From Bilabrum cf. latius (taxonomy: Eukaryota; Bigyra: Bicosoecida; Bigyra; Bicosoecida), in NCBI GenBank assembly GCA_965178125.1, contig OZ237761.1:682001-746000 (forward strand): 64,000 nt of DNA. Reading direction: 5' to 3'. Numbering within the stretch: the first letter of the stretch is position 1; each line of letters starts with the position of its first letter. Of the stretch, positions 13,301 to 23,074 are shown in pieces. Below the pieces are notes generated by a model that was not told the DNA's origin, made no database searches, and saw only the letters and a program-made list of their open reading frames with translations. The translations under genes and the position numbers were made by a program.

Positions 13301-16300
13301 GGATCTAGTAGATCCAGGCGCATTGGCGTCCGCGTCTTCGGCAGGGAAGTGGGCAACTTTGAGTTGGCGCGGTTGCGCTCGAGGCAGCACAGCCTGCCAC
13401 TCAGACACAACTGCGATGATGCTGCGTCCGGCAGATGGCATTGGTCTCCGGTCAAAGAACTGCTCCAGCGACTTTGTCACGTGACGGAGGCGAGCTGCCA
13501 CAGCTTCGTCACCCCGCAACCGGTCCGATCCTGCTTGCTGCTTGGATCGCGCGGTGGATGCGGCGGCGTGGCTACCTCCCAGCACGGCCTGCGCGGATGT
13601 GTTGGTCGCAGCAGCAGGCGTGGCATCCAGGTGAATGGCAGGAGCCGGAGTGGCAGGTGTATATGGAGCGCCTGGCGTGACCAGTCCCCTGGGTTTCACT
13701 CCTCCTGCTGCCATGAATGCGCTGGCTTCTTCCTCTTGGCTCCTCCTGTCTCTCCTTGAAGCTTGCTTGCTGCCCGGTGGGGCGAGGAAGGCCAGGGAGG
13801 CGTCTCCCTTTGTGACCTCGCGAGGTATGGGCCGATGCTCCTGCACTATCTTCTGCCTCCACTGCAAGGGGTCCTTGAGCATCCGAATGGCACTGCTGGC
13901 GATGCGTACTCTGTAGGGGATCTATTCCGCTAGCAGCCGGGCCTCTCCGTGAGCATCTCCAAGCACGGACCAAGCATGGGCAGATACGTCCTGGCCTAGA
14001 AAACCGACGACAGAGGCAGACCCAGCTGAGATACCCACGCCTATTTCCACCCTGGCGTCCTAGCCGAAGTACCCATTCGCATCCAGGCTGGCGATTGCGG
14101 TCTGAAGACCAGCGCCCATCTCGATCGCAAGGGCAACCGTTTGGGCCGGCATCTCCAGCCGGACGCCTGCAATACTTGCCCGCTTGCCCGCGGTTGAATT
14201 CGTGCCAGACTGGTCCGATGACGGGGATGCTCCATCAGGCCTGCAGGCAGCAGCCTCCTTTGCAAGCGCATGCACTTGCTCGGCGAGTGGCTTGCTCATA
14301 TCACGTGTCACGTCGTGCAACTGAGCATGGCTTGAAACCTGTGTATCCCGCGGACCAGACGCGCAGGCTGCAATGCCATTGCCCTTGTCGTCCTACTCAG
14401 TCTAACCAGCAGGCTTTGGGGCGCTTGCGGTGGCCTGTGACTGCTGTTTGCCGCCTAAATTATTGACGTCTGCTCGCCATCGTGTGGACACTCCCCTGTG
14501 TCGCTGGTTTGGTACCCCAAGATCCGCGGGCCGCACCGTGTCGATCTCCCCGGCCGGCGTGACCATGCCTACAGCAGCCGTCCAGTTGCTCCCGACGCAG
14601 GAGACTTTCGTCACACCGCGTCTGGGCATCACAATACCATCCACTGCCGATATCGCTCTAGCAAGAGCGGTGGTTGCTACCCTGCTATCTTCCCACCTCT
14701 GCAGCAAATCCGGTGACAGAGTCGCAGCCGTGACGTGTTGGCCTAGCGGGGTCCATGCGGCGCTGTCGCTTGCCTAGGGCATGCCGTCTGCCGCCGAAAC
14801 ATTCTCCTTGCCCTTGCTGCCGCTGGTGGCTCCCGCCCTTTGCTTGCCACCATCTCCCACCCAATCTACGCTCTCAGGCTGATCTGGGGTCTCGGTGCCA
14901 ACGACAAGAGCGACATCGTTGCACGAGGCAGATCCGGAGCGTGAGGTTCCCGGAATGGGAATGCCGCGATCAAGAGGCTGCAGCCCAGCACGGGCTACCC
15001 TATGCCCTCGGCTGCTAGTCGTTGGAGGCACCGGCCCCGCCTGCAGATCGGAAGTGGCCTGGCCTGTGCGAGGCGCTGCCGAGCGAGGGCCGCTGGACTA
15101 CTAGCGGTTTGCCGTTTCTGCGCGGCCTGAGTCGTCGGACGAAGGCCTGTCTCCTCGCCTAGGCCTGCCACTGGCAGTGGCAGTTGGATCATCGCCATCC
15201 TCTGCCCGCACACCCTGCAACTCCTGCTCGTTTGCCCGGGACTCTACCAGCCTCTGAATGGCAGCCATGCTCCTAGGCAGCACGGCGATGTGTACCACCA
15301 CAATGGCTGCCTCTGTCTCGAAGGCTGGCACGCCGTTCGTGAGGCACTGCATGGCGAACGGGGGCATCAGCGATCGGAGCAGTTGCACCACAGCCGTGTA
15401 GCTGCGGCCAGAAGCCTGGCTGATCCTCAGGGCGGCTTGGAGCTGCTTGCGGGAGTTTCGAACTGACTGTGCCGCCGCATACGAAAGGATTGCTGGGATT
15501 ACGAAAGTAGGGAGGGCGAGTCCAACAACAGCATGCATGATGCCAGCCAGGTTCGCACCGCTGGGAGACAGCAGATCGGAGCCCATACCCGACTAACTTG
15601 CGAACAGAATCGTCCACCCGATGTAGGCAGCTATGCAGAGGATGTGAATACCAAAAACCTGCAGAGGGTTGCTCGCTGTCAGCCCAACTGCCACAGCCGG
15701 CCCAAAGACGGCTATTGTCTGTACTCCTGCACCAGGAAATCCTTTAACGATATCGATTGAGACGCTGAGCACCAGTGCAATTGCAACTAATATGCCTCCA
15801 GCGGCCTGCTGAGGCAGGCATTCCAGGTCCTTGTTGCTCAGCCTGGTTCGGCAGATTCCCCGCCATTTTGCACCCACGCTTGCGAAGGGGACACAAACAC
15901 CAAACCGATGGCATCGGTCTCTGTTGAAAGTGACAGCCTCTTTGGCCTAAATCTCTAAAGCTGCTGTCTGAGTGGCAAAGCTTGCCGCGACCGAGCTCAA
16001 GACAACCAGGCTGAGTACATCAATCCAAGCATTCTGTAACGACCACGATTCTACACCAGCAGTATTCGTAGCTACTGCATGATCCTTCGTGAAAATCACC
16101 GAAGTCACATGGTCGCTATTAACAACCAATGCAACTAGAATTACGAGAAGGCCAGCGACCGCCCGAGCTTGCGCAGGGCTGAGGGCAAAGCACCCGCAGC
16201 TCAGAGAATACTATGTCTCAACCCGCAGGCTTGTGCTCAAATCGCTGTTGGCATCTGCTTTGGGTTAGTAGCGAAATACAGACCGACAAACAATCGATGC

Positions 16301-16672
16301 AGTATCAAGATGCTAGCTTGAATTCCCAGGCGGTTCAGACGGAACGGTAATACTCACCGTACGCATACAAACTCTGCGAAAGCCTCTGTATCCAGGCAAC
16401 CCCCGCTGTAGGATCATGCGAGCAGCTGCACTACCTACACAGCCCGCTGAATGCAGCAATACGACCCCGCCCCGCAGACTCCGATTTACGCACAGCTTTC
16501 GCCAGCTCGGCTCGACGCCTAGAGACTTGAAGCAGAGATTCTGATAATAGGGCTGAGCTGGTGCCGCTATGCAGCATCCTAGATCGATTCGCGATGAACG
16601 CAGGAAGTGTATCGGCGCCGTGGAGGATGTCTGGTAGTTTCGAGTTGGTCGCAAATCGCGGCTAAGCGTCAT
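4349..16672 (-). CDS. Giant membrane adenylyl-cyclase-like / PAS / AGC-type protein kinase (about 35 in-frame TAG)
   Basis: The model starts at ATG 16672. An intron at 16211-16357 (GTGAGT...CATAG) is followed by an uninterrupted 11,862-nt exon to TGA 4349, about 4,058 residues in total. In that exon I find no TAA or TGA in frame but about 35 TAG, for example at 4766, 5042, 5513, 6008, 6371, 6956, 8018, 8447, 8828, 9596, 10235, 10979, 11408, 12950, 14060, 14402, 14774, 15101, 15593 and 15947. The domain order below uses approximate residues. Six transmembrane helices lie at 115-345. A cyclase-homology-like region at 400-865 contains ARVEIGVGISAGSASVVGFL. A second hydrophobic module lies at 1490-1760 and a second cyclase-like region at 1845-2065. 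A PAS-like region at 2230-2510 is followed by a kinase from 2625. The kinase keeps LGKGAFGTVY, the ALK lysine, HRDIKPGN, DFG and GTPAYIAPEV. Both cyclase domains appear to lack the metal-binding Asp residues. The exact start is uncertain. Confidence 0.6.
6008..8170 (-). other. About 720-residue insertion in the kinase activation segment, with a receiver-like core
   Basis: This stretch lies between the DFG motif (VLIDFGLSQ, near 8175) and the GTPAYIAPEV motif (near 5990) of the kinase. It is translated in the same frame and carries TAG at 6008, 6371, 6956, 8018 and two more near 7908 and 7974. Long activation-loop insertions at this position are known in Greatwall/MASTL and Rim15 kinases. Part of the insertion (7768-6956) resembles a response-regulator receiver fold: a hydrophobic strand with acidic residues (ASIIVFDSRDDAYVA), a central strand ending in Asp (FDEIIVTDVDSPEV) and a later strand (IPHIVLVAAKGTDE). 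The receiver assignment is tentative. The remainder is low-complexity and Ser/Arg-rich. Confidence 0.45.
16211..16357 (-). other. Intron in the cyclase/kinase gene
   Basis: Read on the minus strand, the donor is GTGAGT after codon ACG and the acceptor is CATAG before codon TAT. The intron carries a perfect TACTAAC branch-point-like sequence and an in-frame TAA (16265-16267), which is the only TAA or TGA in this frame between 16672 and 4349. Phase 0 on both sides keeps the frame. An alternative acceptor further upstream (AACAG) does not match the phase. Confidence 0.5.
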
Positions 16673-16744
16673 CTGCGGGCCAAGTGATGTGATGAGAGCT
16701 GACCGCCTGCTAAAGAGCTGCTTGCCAGGCTGGGTATACGAAAC

Positions 16745-19700
16745 TCAGCCCCAAATCGCCATGGCTCCCCGCTTAGCGAGGGTGGTAGTTCCACCGTTCT
16801 CGAGCCTAGGACTGCCACGGCTCTCACCCTCCCCACTTGCAGCAGCCAGCCCGTGCTAAGCACCGTGCCTTGGACTAGCACGCGTGCTACCAGGCTCTGA
16901 TAATCCCACGTAGAACCTGTCCTGCGCGCCGTGGCCGTCACTCGAGGGGCTCACAGCCCTCGGGGATTGCCGAGCGCCACCCACTACACCAGCGTCACCA
17001 GCGACTGCGGCCCTACCGGCGGCTGAATGCGCCTCATGCGATCGGGTACGGCCCTTCTGGCCACGTGATCTTCCCCCCCTCCCCCCCGAATGGACGACCC
17101 CCTATTCTAGTCTTTCTTCCTTCTCCTAGGATCCCTCCCCTTCCCCCTCCTCCGCGTGGTTACTGCCCCAGAATCGCACCCGCACCCTCCCACCGTCCTG
17201 TTCCCTTGGTCCAGCCCCCGCCACCCTCCCACCGTCCTGTTCCCTTGGTCCAGCCCCCGCTCCAACTCCAGAGACAGCGGTAGTTGCACCTGCATGCATC
17301 ACACTGCTGCTATGCCCAGCAACGTGGAAATCTGCCCATGCCCCTGCCCCTGCCTCACTCCCATGGTCAGCAGGGGTCTGCGCCAGCCGCTGCAGCTCGG
17401 CGGCCAGGGCGTGTCTCGACGCCCCCTGCTGCTGACCTCTGCTTCCATCCCTTGCATACCTAGTGGCCGGGGTTGGGCTGCGCCTCCGTAATGACGGCAC
17501 GCCGAGCCCATCAGAAAGGTTCTGTTCTTTCGAGGCCGAGGCAGACACGAGCCTCAGGGGGCCCTGACCCCCTCCACCGATGCCCAAAGCGTCTGCTGGG
17601 CTCCCAGCACTCCCGACAGCCTTGGTCCAAGCCCCGGCCCCAGCAGCGGCTGCAGCGCTCTGCCTCCGAAGGCCCACCCCACCCTCCCTCTGTTCTGCAG
17701 CGGCCCGCTTCTCCTCAGCACCACCGTTCGCCTCCCTCGCCCTCCGCTGTTCCCTGAGCCTCCGCATGACCTCGCAGTGCTTGCTCTCGCTGGATTCCCC
17801 TGGAGGAACAAACGAAGGGCCAGAGAGACCCGTCACCTTCCACTAATCCGCATAGGCGTCGAAGTCCAACTGGTGAGACCACTGGAGAAGGTCCTCTACG
17901 TCATCGTCATCCTCCACGTCACCGTCACCGAGCTTAGCCTCATCGTCAAAGTCGCTACTGCGCGGCCTCTCACCGTCGCGCTTCCCCACCGCCTCCCTCT
18001 CCAGCCTCTTGTGTGCCCTGGACTGCCCTCCTTCCAGGCCGATGCCGGTAGCTCCGATCAGGTCGGGGGGACGGCCCGACGCCACCATGCCGTGCACCCT
18101 GCCCTCGTCAGCCGCTGCTGCATAGGCGTCCTCCCCCTGGCCTGACTCGATGCCCCAAGCGTCAGTCGCCGCGTCGGTCGCCCCTGCCCCACTGCGCGCA
18201 TGCGTCCTCGTGCCAGTCCTCGTCCCGCGCCCCTGTGCCTCTGTCAAAGAAGGCCCCGCCGTGAATGCGGCGTGGTGCCCAGTACCCGCCGCACCGCTTC
18301 CGGTGGTGCCATCATAGGTGGCAAATCCCTGGGGGAATGCCCCCGACTCCCCCCTCGATGGGGGCAGCACACCGGTGGGCAGAGACAGCAGCCCAGTCTG
18401 CTGCGAGCCGTCGCCAGATTCCCCATGCCCGTACTCGTGCCCTCGATCGTGCAAACCCCCAGCATCTCCCAAGGTGGAGTCAGCCCCAATTCGTGTCTTT
18501 GCCATACTCAGCGCAGGGTCAGTCTCGCCCCCCTCTCCCCGTCCAACCGCGCCGCGTGTTCCCAATTCCTTATCGCCTCCTCGTTTACCTTGCCCTTGCC
18601 CTTGACCTCGACTACCCCTCTCCCCCGCGATAGATTCCATCTTCCTCTCCGCCTCCTCGTCCTTGGCCTCTGCAAGCCCCGCCCTGTACATGCGCAGCAA
18701 CCACTCTTTTTTCCTCTTCTTCTTCGCACGGGCCCTCTGGCCCCTACGTGCCAACCTGGACCAGTGCCACGGCCGCCGGCGCCTCGCCGTCTCAAGCGCC
18801 ACTGGGTCCAGCGCAGCCTCCTCCAGCGTCTGCACCGCTACCGGCCTCCACCCGCAGTTTTCCTCACGTTCGTACCACCCAAAACGCCTCGCGTGGTCCA
18901 GAGCAGCCGAGGTAGAGGTAGACACGGACCCAGGGGACGAAGAAGAAGACAGACGCACCCCCGTGCCCCTGCCCTTCCCTCTGTTCCCCACCACCATCAC
19001 GCCAGAGCCCCCGCCGTCCACGACAAACTGGGCCCTTGGATCTCCTTGACCCGCTGCCTGCTGCCCTCGTCGGTACCGGGCTCGCTTCCTACTGGTCGCG
19101 TGACCTTTGACGGACGAACTGGCACCAGTCCCGCGGGATTCCATGGCGCTCGACGGCGCGTGTTTCCTTTGCAAGCGCGCGGCGCCAGTGTTCCGCACCG
19201 AGGGTGTGAATGCCAGTCCCCCGAAACCAGGCGAGGCGGGAGGAGTCCGATGCGGGCCACTCAATCCCATCTCCATCGCCATTCCATGCCCGCTCCCCGC
19301 CTCCAGCCCGCCGCGGATAACAGCCCCAAAGGTGGATTTGCCCACCCGAATGGTCCCCAGAGCCCCCCCTTCCCCCTCTCCCTCGCCTGCAAGCGGCCTC
19401 CCGGACACCGGGCGAGGAGGACGCCGATGCCCTCGTGCACTTGTCACACCAGATTCCCTTGAGGTCCCCCTCCGTCGCGCGGGCCGCCCCAGCTCCCGGT
19501 TCCCCTCCTCCTCATCCTCATCCACCGCCACTGCTGCAGGACGCACCCTGCCGCTCGATGCCCCCGCCGGTCCCGCCCTACCACTCACCTAAGGACCTAC
19601 ACTCTCCGCTCCGCCCCGATCGTCACTGGCCTGCTGCAGCGCGCCCATCAGCGCCACCGTCTCGCTGCGGAAGGCCGGCGGGCCCCCTCTCCCCTCTCCC

Positions 19701-20872
19701 TCTTCCTCCTCCTCCTCCTCGTCCTCGTCCTCGATCTTGCCCAGGGCCAGGTTGCGCCTCTCCGCCGCCAGACCGGCGGCCGTCGGGGCTTTGCGCGGCG
19801 GCAGCGACCCCCCGTGCTGGTTCCGCAGGTGGGACCGCATGGCCGCGATCGCTCGCTGCTGCCGGCCGTGCTGGCCCGCTGCGTGGTACTGCCGGGGCGC
19901 AAAGGCCCCCACGTCGCACACAGGACCCTCGGTCACGACCAGGTAGTAGATGGACGGCGGGAACCTGGCCCCTCCCAGGCGCAGCATGACCCGGCACTGC
20001 GAGGCAGCGTCCAGCAGCTCGGCCTCCCTGGGGTTGATCGCGCGCAGGATCTGGCGAGGATCGCCCCGCCCCGAAAACTACCGAAGCAAGTTCTTAAAGT
20101 GCGAGAACACCGCGCCGTAGCTGCGTCTCCAGTACATGCGCTGGATCGCGAGAGCGGCCCAGTCCTCCTCGGACCATCGGGAGCGAGCATCCTGCTGCGC
20201 AGCCAGTGCAGGGTGAATCGGCCGAGCCGCCCTGCCAGCTGCTTTTCTTCGGTGCTGCAATCTCTCTCTCGCTTCTCGCCACGCGTCCTGGATTTCCAGG
20301 GCGGCAATCTAGTAGACAGGAATCCTCGGCCATACGTGATTCCTGGCGTACCACTTTGCGACCAGCGCTCCGCGCCACCAAGCCTGGACTATGGTTGCAC
20401 AAAACTCTCTGAATACTTCTGGCGTGAGTTGCTGCTGCAATTGACTCGCCGAAGAACCGCTCAGAGCCACACCATACGACGCCCCGGCTTCAAGGCGAGA
20501 CATGCACTTGGCCACGAGGGCCTCCCCTCCATGGACATTGTTTTGCTGCTCTGACTATCTTCCACCGTGTCTGCGCCTCACAGCCACGCCACGCCATATT
20601 TTCTGCATGAGCACAGCCGCTACCTGGGAAGTTAGAATAGGAAATTCCCATGGCTCGCGCAGGGCTCGAGTTCGTCTTGATCTTGGCCATCGCTGCACGT
20701 ACGGTAGAAGTTCCATTCGTGTATGACCTCTTGGTAGTACGTGAAGCCCGTGGTGCTCCCGGGCTCGCGAGAAATGACCTCACGGATCGGTCGAACCAAC
20801 GGACACTCGTCACTAGAGAACGCATGGTGCCAAAGACAGGTAAATACGAGTTAATCTTGATCTAGACGCCAT
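16745..20872 (-). CDS. IQ-motif (calmodulin-binding) protein with long acidic/disordered C-terminus (eight in-frame TAG)
   Basis: I model exons 20872-20838, 20812-20703 and 20619-16745 (TGA), 1,339 residues. The second intron (GTACGT...GGTAG, 83 nt) has a CTAAC branch sequence. The first would be only 25 nt and is less certain. The second exon encodes GFTYYQEVIHEWNFY. IQ motifs follow: VLMQKIWRGVAVRRR, ATIVQAWWRGALVAKWYAR, AALEIQDAWREARERL and AALAIQRMYWRRSYGAVF. A compact domain GGARFPPSIYYLVVTEGPVC follows and recalls the IQ-containing C11orf65/MFI family, from memory only. The remaining ~1,000 residues are charged and low-complexity. TAG codons occur near 20555, 20309, 20078, 19589, 17843 and 17126, plus two between 17110 and 16850. 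The next gene starts only 72 bp downstream in the same frame, so a single longer transcript cannot be excluded. Confidence 0.55.
20813..20837 (-). other. Candidate 25-nt intron
   Basis: On the minus strand GTCTTTGG...TCTCTAG separates a short N-terminal exon beginning at ATG 20872 from the exon encoding PLVRPIREVISREPG. The downstream frame has TAA a few codons upstream, so some exon junction must lie here. This is the only GT-AG pair I found that matches phase. It is the weakest intron call in the window. Confidence 0.3.
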
Positions 20873-21019
20873 GTTAGGAAATAATATGTAACAGTGGTCA
20901 GAAATGTCTCCTTAGTCATGACGTACGGGTTTCAGTTTTGGATTGATTGGCTCGTGAAGTTTCAGCCCGGTGGTTGCAGTTGTCGAATCACAACTAAGTC
21001 GAGATTTGATGCACAAAGC

Positions 21020-22888
21020 ATGGCGCCTTTCGTTGTTACGTGCAGGTCTAATGTACTTTTTGATCTGGCCCCGTCTGGAGGTGTCGAGGAGATTCGTGGT
21101 GCGCTGCGAGCTGGAGCTGACCCAAACAGCAGGAACGAAGTTAGAGACCCACCAGCATAGCTGGAACATGAATCCCACCAAAAGTTGCAAAGTGTCCAAA
21201 ATACCAACTTAGTCCTAATTCGCACGCGCAGGAGCGCCAGACTCCGCTCCATGTCGCGGTCGACCGCGAAAACAATACTTGCGTGGCTGCACTGATTGAG
21301 GCACGAGCAGATTTGGATGCTCAAGATGAGGTAAGCCAGATACCAGCCTTATGTTGTTTCAGTCCATGTAAGATCCACGGCCGGACCCCCGGGTCCGTGG
21401 CTACCGAACCGTTGGCTCGTCGATCGCCGACGGTCTTGGCCTCCATCGCCGTCACGGTTCGCAGGCAGGCGAAACCGCTCTGCACATCGCAGCTCGATGG
21501 GACAGCTACGATTGTTTGCTCTTATTGATAAGGGCTGGCGCAAATCTGAACACGAAGAACCTGGTGAGTCACAGGTACCTGGCAGGCAACGAATGGCATG
21601 GTGTTGCAGATGCTAGCGGGCTCCCATATTAGCGGATGGAGACCCGCACAAGTTCGCGGTTCGGACGTGAATAAACTGTCATGATTTTTTTTGGCTCTAC
21701 TCCTGCTACGGAACCAGGCTGGGATGGCACCGTTGCACTGGAACGTCGTCCGGGGAGCGACTCGATGCATGCGGGCACTGATTGAGGCAGGCGCTGCACT
21801 AGACGCGCGCGACCTTGTGAGTTCTTTATCCCACCAAACGGCTGAAATGCGCTGGTACTCGTTGCACTACATGTTGCTTGCCCTTGCCCTGTGCAATTCG
21901 GGCCCAGTGATTGCAGAAGGGACGAACCCCAGCGGTAAAGTGCTCAGAGTGCGGGCAGGCGGCCCATCTGCAGCTGCTCGTGGACGCGCGTTGTGACGTC
22001 AACTTGGCTGACGATGTGAGACCCGCGACGGTGACGGTATTGCATGCGACATCGTATGAGCTTTGCTTTCCTTTCCCACGTGCGGATGCTTTGGGCCTTG
22101 AGACCTTCAGCTGTCGCAGAGCGGGAGAACGCCGCTTCATGTGGCAGTCACGACTCGGCTGCACAAGGGGCCGTGCGTGCAGGTATTGTGCAATGCATCC
22201 ACGTGCAACTTGAATGCACAGGATACAGTGAGTGCCAGTGGGGAGGCCTTCCACCAGGCCATGGTTACGATCGGCATCGATCCTTGTTTGCCCCCTTCAG
22301 TGCCTAGTCACCGATTCGTTCCTGTTTCATCCTTTTATTGAGGCGCAGGATGGCTCCACGGCTCTGCACATGGCAGCAACCCTGCAAGCGGGTGAATCTA
22401 AAGATATCGCGGAGATTCTACTAGAGGCGCGCTGCAGCCGGCTGATAAAGAACAAGGTGAGCGTGCCATGTCGCACGGGGGTTGCTTTGCAGGTATCCCC
22501 ATCCGAGCCGGTCCAGTGTATCTCTTGATCCCAGACATACACGCAGGATGGCCAAACCGCATCCGAGATTGCCCTTCGAGCCGGTATGCCGGACGTTGCA
22601 GATTTTATCGATAACTTCGTGCCAAGCAGGACTGCCAGGATCCTGAATTTCAGGCGGGCGCACGAGGCACGCCGGGATGCTCTCATGGTGTTTCAGGCAG
22701 CTGCCGAGGGCAGGCCCATGGAGCTGGCCAGGAGGCTGAGGCTGGGTAGGCTGGCGGGCGGGCTAGAGATCAAGGGCGAGGTCGAGGAGGAGGGGGCGGG
22801 CGGGACCAGGGTGGTAGGTCCATTAGAGGCTGCCAGGCTCGGCGGACATGTTGAATGCGCCAAATTATTGGAGGAAGCCACCATCTAA
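21020..22888 (+). CDS. Ankyrin-repeat protein, eight exons, one repeat per exon
   Basis: The exons are 21020-21139, 21232-21330, 21465-21563, 21718-21816, 21917-22015, 22120-22227, 22349-22456 and 22547-22888 (TAA). All introns are phase 0 with GT-AG ends. Exons 2 to 5 are exactly 99 nt and exons 6 and 7 exactly 108 nt, so each encodes one 33- or 36-residue ankyrin repeat. Representative repeats are QTPLHVAVDRENNTCVAALI, ETALHIAARWDSYDCLLLLI, RTPLHVAVTTRLHKGPCVQV and STALHMAATLQAGESKDIAE. The last exon ends in a degenerate repeat (GPLEAARLGGHVECAKLL). It is a protein-protein interaction scaffold with no enzymatic domain or transmembrane helix. No TAG codon is used. The gene is divergent from the IQ-motif gene about 150 bp upstream. 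Confidence 0.85.
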
Positions 22889-23074
22889 CCGGTGGTTCGA
22901 ATCCATGGCCGGAGGATTGGGTCGATCTGGTTGCAACCGCGTGTCGCTGGGCAATATTGCGCACTGTTTCCGGTGTCTTTTTTGAGCTGCATCATTGTGT
23001 GAATTGCGCTCATATATATCCACCTTCACTACTTGTAGCAAGACAGCAAGCAGCACCTGCGGCGAGTCACGGCC

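Noticed and set aside
16669-16941. 90-codon minus-strand ORF between the IQ and cyclase genes
   Set aside because: It is in another frame from both neighbours, is closed by TGA at both ends, and downstream contains TAA and TGA. The frame used in the models stays open here up to TGA 16745.
18200-19462. 420-codon plus-strand ORF
   Set aside because: Pro/Arg-rich antisense shadow of the low-complexity region of the IQ-motif gene.
22878-22904. B-box-like GGTTCGAATCC (22894-22904) and a CCACC/GGTGG hairpin, suggestive of a tRNA (possibly a suppressor)
   Set aside because: No matching acceptor stem, D-arm or A-box is present upstream, and the T-stem has a mismatch. The hairpin overlaps the ankyrin stop codon and is probably chance.
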